Assembly: GCA_902768605.1 (NCBI GenBank)
Contig: CACXLY010000056.1
Span: 1-37,360 of the forward strand
Length of the DNA: 37,360 nt
Direction of reading: 5' to 3'
Origin: an uncultured Bacteroidales bacterium
GTDB lineage: Bacteria > Bacteroidota > Bacteroidia > Bacteroidales > Bacteroidaceae
Shown here: one piece after another, positions 21,975 to 29,063 of the stretch
Numbering within the stretch: the stretch's first letter is position 1
Layout: the number at the start of each line of letters is the position of its first letter
The notes under the pieces: generated by a model
Told to the model about the DNA's origin: nothing
Databases searched by the model: none
The model's input: only the letters and a program-made list of their open reading frames with translations
Position numbers and translations under genes: made by a program

Positions 21975-24101
21975 TTACCAGATATCTTCGGGAATCTCTG
22001 GGTTGTCGTAGATTTCCTTCGGACAATACTCGATGTGGTCCATGTAGAATTCAGCAGTCTCGGTGTCGAGCACGGATTTAATCTTCAGGTAATACGTCTT
22101 GTCGGGGTCGAGGGTTTGTCGTGTGACGATTCGGCGCACGATGTTGCGGTTGACGTTTGCCCGTGCCGTGGTGCCCGGCTGCTTGAGAATGAGGATGCTT
22201 TCCTCGCCTTTCATGAAGCCGCAATTGCGCATCTGTTTGTCGGCCTCAGCATCCGCATCGTCGTCTGTGCCAGTATCTGCTATCCAGCCCGTTATGGGGT
22301 CAACCCCTCCGAGCGTGAGGTTGACGGGAATCCCTGCGGCTGGCATGCCGTCCAGGCGGTCGCCGAAATAGAACTGTGCTACGCCGCGGTCGCTGTTCGT
22401 CAGGATGCGGTAGCGCACCTCATACGTTCCCCGTTTCGGCACGGGCGGCAGGGTGAACACCAGTTCCCAGCGTCCCACGCACTTCACCTCGTCGCCGCAA
22501 AGGCTGCCGAACTTGTAGCCGTAGGCGTTGTAATACACAAAGGTGGAGCCTTCGTTGATGCTGAGGTTGCCGATGTACTTGTACTCCGCGTCGTCGGGAA
22601 AGTGTACCCATTGGTGCCGCGCGTCAGTCAGCGAGACTCGTCGAATGTCATTGTTCATCACTTCAGGAAAGAAACTCATGCAGTCCATACGTATGCGGGT
22701 GCGGGCCAGGTTGTTGCGCGTCTCCTCGTCGTATGCAATCGGGGCGTCGATTTCGTAGAGATAGCCGTTGAGGGCCGTTTGCTTGTCGAGCTCGTCTGCT
22801 TCGCGCATGACTCTCGCCCCCACTTTGTTTGGGTCGCAGCTCAGCTCGTGCCCCGTGCCGTGCCTGTCGTTGTCGAGCGTTGGAAAGCGGTTGAGATAGA
22901 TGCCTTGCGACTCCGCGCTCTCGAAGATCTTGAGCAGGCGTCGCTTGCCCATCGTGACGTAATACTCCATCACAGGAATGGAGAGGCGGCCCGGCGACCC
23001 GACGTAGTCGTAGCCTTTCTCGTTGTAATGGAAGACGAGACGGTCGGGCGAGAGCTTGAAGGGCAGTACGTGGTAGGTGGTCCACTGGTAGAGTAGGTTG
23101 TCGGGACGCTTGAAGTCCTCGCTGGCGACTGCATCAGGGTAGAAGTGTCCCGCTTCGACCCACGCCTGCACATCTGTCGGGGTGATGTCTTCGGCGGGTT
23201 TGCCGATGGCTTTCTGCCAGAAGTCGTCGCTCTCGGCAAAGATGGTGAAGCCGTACTTCCTGTGTTCCGGCGCGTAGGAATAGCCGCCATCCATCGTGGC
23301 AAGACCGTTGGCGGGTGTCCTCTCCGCAATCATGCCGGTCAGGTAGAGTTGTTCGTAAACCTCGTCCCTCACCTTAGAGAGCGTGTCCATCAACCCGCAG
23401 GCCTGCAGCATGCGAGCCATGACGACGAAGCCCGTCTCCTTTCCCTCGAGCTGTTCCTGCAGGATGGTCTTGAGCGTCACTACTCTCGGAGCGATGACTT
23501 TCTCCATTTGATGGATGACGCCATTGATGGCGGGAATGTCGCGGTTGTTGATGCTGATGGGATAGATACGGTTGATGTAGATGCTGTCGGGGTTTTTCGG
23601 GCGATAGACGCTCAGGCGGATGTCGTTCATGTTGGCGCGTCCGAACTCGCCGTTCGCGTTTTGCGGGAAGTCTTTCGTCTCGTAGAATTCCTCGTCGCCC
23701 CCGTCGATAATGCTGTTGTGAACAACGACGCGCATGAGGCTGTCGCGTAGCCTGTCGGAGGTGAAGCTGTCCCAGGAGGGCTCGTCAATGAAGCCGGCCT
23801 CGACTTGGTCCTGCAGGAAGAGCGCAATCGCCTCGTTGGTCGGCGCAAAACAAGTGTAGTGACCGCGCGCGCTCAGCAGTTGGAAGACGGTGCTCCCGCT
23901 GCGAGGACTGATGGGGACCTGCTTTAGGAGCTCGACGTACTCGCTATAGTCGTCGTGCTTCTGCAGGTAGCTGAGTATCGTTTCGTCCTTGAAAACATAG
24001 CGGGCAGACGTGTCGATGTCCTCCGTGCAACTGGAGAAAAGTAATATATAATAAGGAAGAAGGATGAGGGATGAGGTAAGAAGTGTGATGTACTTTTTCA
24101 T
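21975..24101 (-). CDS. Fasciclin-domain lipoprotein
   Basis: A 708-residue lipoprotein. The signal peptide ends in LLFSSC (Cys25). Residues about 40-210 contain a fasciclin-like domain (TVFQLLSARGHYTCFAPTNEAIALFL ... VVVHNSII ... NNRDIPAINGVIHQMEKVI). A second, more divergent one follows at about 240-440 (YGFTIFAESDDFWQKAI ... VLPFKL). The C-terminal part (about 470-700) is a beta-rich domain that I cannot name. Fasciclin lipoproteins of Bacteroidetes are outer-membrane proteins thought to bind surfaces or glycans. I chose the ATG at 24101 because it starts the signal peptide. No SusC/SusD pair is nearby. Confidence 0.8.
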   Translation of the reverse strand: MKKYITLLTSSLILLPYYILLFSSCTEDIDTSARYVFKDETILSYLQKHDDYSEYVELLKQVPISPRSGSTVFQLLSARGHYTCFAPTNEAIALFLQDQVEAGFIDEPSWDSFTSDRLRDSLMRVVVHNSIIDGGDEEFYETKDFPQNANGEFGRANMNDIRLSVYRPKNPDSIYINRIYPISINNRDIPAINGVIHQMEKVIAPRVVTLKTILQEQLEGKETGFVVMARMLQACGLMDTLSKVRDEVYEQLYLTGMIAERTPANGLATMDGGYSYAPEHRKYGFTIFAESDDFWQKAIGKPAEDITPTDVQAWVEAGHFYPDAVASEDFKRPDNLLYQWTTYHVLPFKLSPDRLVFHYNEKGYDYVGSPGRLSIPVMEYYVTMGKRRLLKIFESAESQGIYLNRFPTLDNDRHGTGHELSCDPNKVGARVMREADELDKQTALNGYLYEIDAPIAYDEETRNNLARTRIRMDCMSFFPEVMNNDIRRVSLTDARHQWVHFPDDAEYKYIGNLSINEGSTFVYYNAYGYKFGSLCGDEVKCVGRWELVFTLPPVPKRGTYEVRYRILTNSDRGVAQFYFGDRLDGMPAAGIPVNLTLGGVDPITGWIADTGTDDDADAEADKQMRNCGFMKGEESILILKQPGTTARANVNRNIVRRIVTRQTLDPDKTYYLKIKSVLDTETAEFYMDHIEYCPKEIYDNPEIPEDIW

Positions 24102-24197
24102 TGTGTTTGTCGCAAAAGCGTTAAAAATCCGCTGCAAAGTAATGAAAAAGTATCAAACTATGCAAGTATTTTGGTAAAAAAGTGCAAGAAAAAGTGT

Positions 24198-24689
24198 TTA
24201 TCGCGGCATTTCGATAATCTCGAGGTCGCTGAATGTCCCGTTGTCCACGGTGAATCGAACGAGCGTGCGGACCTGGTGCCAACCTTGCAGGCCTGCTGCT
24301 CCGGGATTGATGTGAAGCAGTCCCAGGCGCTCGTCATACTGCACCTTCAGGATGTGGCTATGCCCCGAGATGAAGAGCTTGGGCGGTCGCGCGAGGAGCT
24401 GTTGCCTGATGCGCGGGTCGTAGCGACCCGGATAACCGCCTATGTGCGTCATGAGGACATCGGCGCCTTCGCATGTCCAGCGGAGCTTCTCGGTATAGAG
24501 CCTTCGCAAGTCGCCCCCGTCGCAATTGCCATAGACAGCTTTCAGGGGGCGGAATTCCTGCAGTCGCATCGCCAGTTCGAGCGAGCCGATATCGCCGGCG
24601 TGCCATATCTCGTCGCAACTCTCGAAGTGTTCGAGGTAGCGGTTGTCCCAGTAGGCATGGGTGTCGCTAAGCAGTCCGATGCGTTTCAT
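24198..24689 (-). CDS. YfcE/MJ0936-family metallophosphoesterase
   Basis: A 163-residue cytoplasmic phosphodiesterase with all the metal-binding motifs in order: SDTHAYWD (Asp9, His11), AGDIGS (Asp33), YGNCDG (Asn55), MTHIGG (His82) and SGHSH (His110, His112). The family hydrolyses phosphodiesters with Mn or Ni; the natural substrate is not known. Its ATG overlaps the stop of the MATE gene (ATGA, four bases), so the two are translationally coupled. Confidence 0.9.
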   Translation of the reverse strand: MKRIGLLSDTHAYWDNRYLEHFESCDEIWHAGDIGSLELAMRLQEFRPLKAVYGNCDGGDLRRLYTEKLRWTCEGADVLMTHIGGYPGRYDPRIRQQLLARPPKLFISGHSHILKVQYDERLGLLHINPGAAGLQGWHQVRTLVRFTVDNGTFSDLEIIEMPR

Positions 24690-26050
24690 GGCTTGGAGGG
24701 GACGGTAGAGGTCCGTTTTATCTTCCTAATCATATAAATAAGCATTCCTGCTGCTGCCAGGAAGCTGATGGTGTCGCTTATCGGCATCGAGAGCCAGACG
24801 CCATCCAATCCCCACCATTTCGGCAAGAGGGAAAGCAGGGGGACAAGGAAGAGCATCTGGCGCGTGACACTCAGGAAGATGCTCTTTCCCGCGTGGCCGA
24901 TGCTCTGGAAGAAGTTTCCGATGACCATCTGAGCACCTACCAGCGGGAAGGCTGCCACGACGAAATGGAAGGCGCGAACCGCTTTGTGGGTCAACTCGGG
25001 ACCTGCTCCGAAGATGTGGATAATGGGGGCCGGGATGAGTTCGCCCGCAACGAAAGCCGTGAAGGTGATGCACGTCGCCCCGATGATGCCGTAGCGAAGC
25101 ACGCGGAAGACGCGGTCGTTCTGCCTCGCACCCCAGTTGTATCCGATGATTGGCTGCATGCCTTGCACCAGGCCGAACACGATGGTGGCAAACAGGAAGA
25201 CGACTCTGTTCACGATGCCATAGGCTCCGATGGCCATGTCGCCGCCATACTGGAGCAAGCGGTTGTTGCAAAGCAGCACGACCAGACAGGCGCAGCTGTT
25301 CATCAGAAACGGGCTGAGACCGATGGCAAGGCATTGGCGGACGATGTCGAGCCTGAGCCCATAGATGCCTCGACGCAGGTGAAGCAGTTCCGTGGGACGA
25401 TTGAAGAGCCTCAGCTGCCAGCAGAACGCGACGGTCTGAGCTATGATGGTTGCCCACGCGACGCCCTGGATGCCCCATTTGAACACGAAGATGAAGAGCG
25501 GGTCGAGTATGCAGTTGGCGATGATGGCGAGGAAAGTGCACGCCATCGCCGAGCGAGGATGACCGGCACTACGCAGTATCGCGTTCGACCCGAAATAGAG
25601 ATGCGTTATCATGTTGCCAAGCAAGATGATGAGCATGTACTCTCGAGCATAGGGTAGGGTCACGTCGCTTGCCCCGAAGAGATACAGGATGTTGTCGAGG
25701 AAAGGCAGGCAGACGAGTGTGAAGATGATGCCGAGGGTGACGTTGAGGCTGATTGTGTTGCCCAGGATGTGCTGAGCCTCCTCGTATTTCCCTTGCCCGA
25801 GGCGGACGCTTATCACCGTGCTTGCTCCCACGCCCACCATAGCTCCGAAGGCGGCCGACAGGTTCATGAACGGACTTGCCACTGCCATTCCGCTGATGGC
25901 AAGGTCGCCCAAGCCCTGACCCACAAAGATGCTATCTACTATATTATATATAGAAGATGCCACCATCGCGATGATTGCGGGCAGGGAGTACTGCCAGAGG
26001 AGGCTGCCGATAGGTTTCGTGCCGAGCTCTGTGGGAACGTGTTGAGTCAT
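24686..26050 (-). CDS. MATE-family multidrug efflux transporter
   Basis: A 454-residue inner-membrane protein with about twelve hydrophobic segments. It opens LGTKPIGSLLWQYSLPAIIAMVASSIYNIVDSIFVGQGLG, the usual NorM/MepA-type start, and a second homologous half begins near residue 235. MATE proteins export drugs or metabolites using a sodium or proton gradient; the substrate cannot be predicted. It is followed with a four-base overlap by the phosphoesterase gene and preceded by GH97 with a 32-base gap of short repeats. Confidence 0.9.
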   Translation of the reverse strand: MTQHVPTELGTKPIGSLLWQYSLPAIIAMVASSIYNIVDSIFVGQGLGDLAISGMAVASPFMNLSAAFGAMVGVGASTVISVRLGQGKYEEAQHILGNTISLNVTLGIIFTLVCLPFLDNILYLFGASDVTLPYAREYMLIILLGNMITHLYFGSNAILRSAGHPRSAMACTFLAIIANCILDPLFIFVFKWGIQGVAWATIIAQTVAFCWQLRLFNRPTELLHLRRGIYGLRLDIVRQCLAIGLSPFLMNSCACLVVLLCNNRLLQYGGDMAIGAYGIVNRVVFLFATIVFGLVQGMQPIIGYNWGARQNDRVFRVLRYGIIGATCITFTAFVAGELIPAPIIHIFGAGPELTHKAVRAFHFVVAAFPLVGAQMVIGNFFQSIGHAGKSIFLSVTRQMLFLVPLLSLLPKWWGLDGVWLSMPISDTISFLAAAGMLIYMIRKIKRTSTVPSKP

Positions 26051-26082
26051 TTACGATTTGACGATTTACAATTTGCGATTTA
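26051..26082. repeat. Short ACGATTT/ACAATTT tandem
   Basis: ATTTACGATTTGACGATTTAC and ATTTGCGATTT fill the gap between the GH97 stop and the MATE start. It is similar in kind to the AAATCGTAAAT tandem at 222-270. Confidence 0.5.
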
Positions 26083-28593
26083 TCATCTCAGCACTTTTTT
26101 CCCGTCGTGGATGTAGATGCCTTTCGATGGGATGCCTGCCAACTTCCTGCCATCGAGGGAGTAGCAGCCGAGGTCCTTAAGGTCCTTAAAGTCTTTAAAG
26201 TCCTTAAGGTCTTTAGGGGAGATGCCCGTTATCTCGTCGTCGGAGAGGACGGGATGCAGGGTGATGCGGTCGAAGTTGGGTGCCCAGAGGTCGTCGAACG
26301 CTTGAATGGTGACGGTGTTGCGCGAGCCTTCGTTCAGGGTGACGGGGAACATCTTCCATCCCATGCCGTCGGGGTTCCACGAACTGGTGCAGTCGCCGTT
26401 GTCGCGGAACGTGATGGTGTCGCCGATTTGTTCGCCGTTGACGTAGAGTTTGGCGGGTCGCGTGTCTCGGGAGATGTAGTAGATGGTCAGGATGTACTCG
26501 CCTGTATGGCTTGCCTTGATGCGGTTGAACTGAATCTTTCCACCGTTTCCGAGGTCGCCCACAAAGCCTCCTCCGGATGCGTGAAGCGCGTCGTAGGTCT
26601 TTCGGCTCGTGCTGCCAGTCAGGATGTTAGCGCTCGCCTCGGCCTCATAGGTCGTTCGCTCCTTCGGCACGTCGAGGTTGCTGTCCGGCGATATCTGCAC
26701 GAGGAAGCCGCCTTCGCTCAGCTCCTTCAGGTTCAGATATTTGCCTTTCGTCACTTCCTTCTTTTCGAACTTGAGGTCGGTGCGGCACGAGCCGTCTTTG
26801 TAGATATAGGCTGTGTAGGTCGTTCCCTCATCGAGGAAGTCGAGTTTCAGGCGGCAGTTGCGTTCGTTGACGCTTATGCCGGCCACCCACCAGTCGTTGC
26901 CTTTGCGGCGGGCCACCGTCGCGTAGCTTGTCGGATTGCCTTCCAGGAGCAGACTCTCGTCCCATGCCGCGGGCAGTCGCTTCATGATGTCCTTGCCGAT
27001 GAAGTATTTCAGGTTCTGCGGAGCCTCGGCGATGTGGACGATGCCGCTCTCGAAGAGGGTTGTCAGGGCGAGGTGATGTCCCTGGCTTCTCTGTGTCAGC
27101 AGGCTGCCTCGCCATGTTGCAAAGTCTCCAGGCGTGAAGTCCATCGCGCCCACCACATTGCGTGTGAAGATGACGTCGAGGTGGTGCTGGGCCGAGTTCT
27201 TCTTTGGATTCCAGAACTGCTGCTCGCCGCCGTAGATGCCTTCTTGCGTCATGATGTGCGGATAGGTGCGTCGCAGTCCCGAGGGCCTCGTGCAGCCGTG
27301 TATGTTGACAAGCATGTGGTACTTCGCTGCCATCTTGTAGAGGTTCTCGATTCGCGTCATCGACTCCTTCGAATCGTCTTCCCAGAAGTCCACTTTGATG
27401 CCTTTGATGCCCCAGTTTCTCCATTTCCTCAGGGTCGATTCCATCTTGTCGTTCGAGAAGTCCTGGCTGTAGATGAGCCTGGAGTCACCCCATAGGAGGC
27501 AATCGACGCCCTTTTCGTTGGCAGAGTTCACGAAGTCGGGGAACCATGATGAACTCCATCCTGCATCGATGAGGTAGTATGGCCAGCCCATCTCTGCCGA
27601 GAGTTCGAGGTGCGCCCACTCGCCTTCGCGGAGTCCGCCGTAAGCATCTTTTACCTCGCCTTTGCCGCCATCCGAGCCGCCCCAATACCATGCAGCCACT
27701 CCCGGCTTTATCCAACTGAGGTCGGTCATCGTGGTCGGCGGACAGAGATTCTCAGTCATCGTGGTCTCGAAGATGTCCTTCAGCGAGCCGCAGACCACCA
27801 TTCGCCAGGGCGTTTGAAACGGCAAAGTGCTGAGGATGCGATAGGATTTCTCCTCCGCATAGTCTTTCGTCGCACCCGTCCAACTGAAGGAGAACTCGCC
27901 TTTCTGCGCTTCCGCCTTCGTCAGCGACGTGCAGAAAAAGCTGCGGCAATCGGCTTCAGAGATGAGGAGATAGTCCGTGCCGTTGAAGACAAGCGTAGGC
28001 GAGTTGTATCGCGCATCGCCGGTCTCGACGAGGGTTTGCCAGTCGGAGTAGAGCGCATAGAGTCCCTCATAGGGATAGTTCGGGTCGTTGCCGCCCGAAT
28101 TGCCAAGGAAACGGCATGCTGTACAGTTTTTCCAGCCCTCGACTCGAATGCGGCTCGCCTCCCCGGTCAAGTTGGCCGTGGAGTGTCCGGACTTAGGAAT
28201 CTGGTATCGGAACGCGAATCCGTCGTCGTAGAGACGAAAGGTGACGGTCAGTTTCCAACTTCCCTTCTTCGTCGTGACCGAGAGGACGTTGCAATGGTCG
28301 CGGTACTGGCTGCGTTTGCCGACGGGTAGCGTGTAGCTGTCGTCCACGGTGTCGTTTTCCACTTTAGCCAGTTCGAGGCCTTCGCAGAAGTCAGTTGCGG
28401 AGGTTTTCAGGCCGAGAGGTGACTCTGCGACAAGCGTTCTGCCGTCGCGGCTGACGGTATAGGAGAGCTTCCCATTCGTGAGAGAGACGGTGGCTTGCAG
28501 GCTCCCATCGGGCGACGTAACCGTGTAATCCTCAGCTTGAAACGTGAGTGCCTGCATCAAAAATGCAGTAAGTAGAATAGTTCTGATTCGCAT
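26083..28593 (-). CDS. GH97-family glycoside hydrolase with sorting-tail-like C-terminus
   Basis: An 836-residue secreted enzyme with a signal peptide (MRIRTILLTAFLMQALTFQA); the ATG at 28593 fits it. It has an N-terminal beta-sandwich, then a catalytic barrel (about 290-560) with WYWGG, YYLIDAGWSS and GIKGIKVDFWEDDS. Asp402 in KVDF is the likely nucleophile of retaining alpha-galactosidase-type members. Glu451 and Glu457 in TQEGIYGGEQ are candidate acid/base residues. About 655-790 is a CBM35/CBM6-like domain (YEAEAS...LYVNGEQIG). The end has KDLKDFKDFKDLKDL, encoded by a 9-bp tandem, then LDGRKLAGIPSKGIYIHDG, the surface-protein tail. It probably removes alpha-linked sugars outside the cytoplasm; exact specificity is not certain. 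Confidence 0.87.
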   Translation of the reverse strand: MRIRTILLTAFLMQALTFQAEDYTVTSPDGSLQATVSLTNGKLSYTVSRDGRTLVAESPLGLKTSATDFCEGLELAKVENDTVDDSYTLPVGKRSQYRDHCNVLSVTTKKGSWKLTVTFRLYDDGFAFRYQIPKSGHSTANLTGEASRIRVEGWKNCTACRFLGNSGGNDPNYPYEGLYALYSDWQTLVETGDARYNSPTLVFNGTDYLLISEADCRSFFCTSLTKAEAQKGEFSFSWTGATKDYAEEKSYRILSTLPFQTPWRMVVCGSLKDIFETTMTENLCPPTTMTDLSWIKPGVAAWYWGGSDGGKGEVKDAYGGLREGEWAHLELSAEMGWPYYLIDAGWSSSWFPDFVNSANEKGVDCLLWGDSRLIYSQDFSNDKMESTLRKWRNWGIKGIKVDFWEDDSKESMTRIENLYKMAAKYHMLVNIHGCTRPSGLRRTYPHIMTQEGIYGGEQQFWNPKKNSAQHHLDVIFTRNVVGAMDFTPGDFATWRGSLLTQRSQGHHLALTTLFESGIVHIAEAPQNLKYFIGKDIMKRLPAAWDESLLLEGNPTSYATVARRKGNDWWVAGISVNERNCRLKLDFLDEGTTYTAYIYKDGSCRTDLKFEKKEVTKGKYLNLKELSEGGFLVQISPDSNLDVPKERTTYEAEASANILTGSTSRKTYDALHASGGGFVGDLGNGGKIQFNRIKASHTGEYILTIYYISRDTRPAKLYVNGEQIGDTITFRDNGDCTSSWNPDGMGWKMFPVTLNEGSRNTVTIQAFDDLWAPNFDRITLHPVLSDDEITGISPKDLKDFKDFKDLKDLGCYSLDGRKLAGIPSKGIYIHDGKKVLR
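26169..26217. repeat. 9-bp tandem inside the GH97 gene
   Basis: On the plus strand AGGTCCTTA/AAGTCTTTA-type nonamers repeat five times in a row. They encode KDLKDFKDFKDLKDL just before the C-terminal sorting-like tail. The region is a linker, so length change should be tolerated. Confidence 0.75.
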
Positions 28594-28616
28594 AGTGGTG
28601 TAATTATTTTCGTCTG

Positions 28617-28647
28617 CAAAGTTACGAATAAGCGAGCGAAATACAAA
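28617..28647 (-). promoter_or_regulatory. Promoter of the GH97 gene
   Basis: On the minus strand TTTG (28647-28644), 19 bases, then TAACTTTG (28624-28617). The ATG at 28593 follows about 20 bases after the expected transcription start. Confidence 0.78.
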
Positions 28648-28762
28648 GAGAAAAGCTGATTTTTTCTCTTTTATCTCCGAGCGGGAGTAACTTCGACCGC
28701 AGGTCAAAGACGCGAAAAAAAGTTGAGATTCCATATATTATATTATATAATGTATAGAAAAT

Positions 28763-28982
28763 AGTGATGCGAGAGAGGACTCGGCGTGATAAAACACTCG
28801 ACTTAACGTGTCGAGGGGTTTGCAAGTTCATGTACATGCAATTGCAAATTCATGTACTTGCAATTGCATGTACATGAACAATCAAACAATCAGACGTGTC
28901 AAGTTGGGCGACTCGATGTGTGAAGTTGAGCATTTTAACGAGTCAAGTTGATAAACTTAACGTGAAGTGTTTGCAGATATGA
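28763..28982 (+). repeat. 22-bp phased degenerate array between divergent promoters
   Basis: Ten 22-base units start at 28763, 28785, 28807, 28829, 28851, 28873, 28895, 28917, 28939 and 28961. All have a start of the form (C/A/T)(G/A)(T/A)G: CGTGAT, CGTGTC, CATGTAC (twice), CATGAAC, CGTGTC, TGTGTG, CGAGTC, CGTGAAG. Units at 28895, 28917 and 28939 share AAGTTG at positions 7-12. Several end in ACTTAA or ACTCGA. The last unit contains the -33 TTTG of the plus-strand promoter. Overall similarity between units is low, but the register does not slip over 220 bases. Confidence 0.65.
28826..28879. repeat. Perfect 22-bp inverted repeat
   Basis: GTTCATGTACATGCAATTGC plus AA (28826-28847) is exactly inverted at 28858-28879, around a 10-base spacer, ATTCATGTAC. 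Each arm itself contains the palindromes CATGTACATG and TGCAATTGCA. It lies inside the 22-bp array and could be a dimeric protein-binding site or a cruciform. Confidence 0.85.
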
Positions 28983-29001
28983 CATTTTATTCGTAATTTT
29001 G
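28970..29001 (+). promoter_or_regulatory. Promoter of the MG2-type protein gene
   Basis: TTTG (28970-28973), 20 bases, then TAATTTTG (28994-29001). It directly follows the 22-bp array and precedes the ATG at 29064 by about 60 bases. Confidence 0.72.
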
Positions 29002-29063
29002 TAGCGTCTTTATGTTACAAACCAATACTTTTGGCGTTATATAATAAAAGACAATACGCAAAA

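Noticed and set aside
26107..27495. Plus-strand 462-codon frame opposite the GH97 gene
   Set aside because: The GH97 motifs and promoter are on the minus strand; this frame has no supporting signal.
21975..28593. A polysaccharide utilisation locus around the GH97 and fasciclin genes
   Set aside because: There is no SusC/SusD pair, and the MATE and phosphoesterase genes in between do not fit; only isolated glycosidases can be supported.
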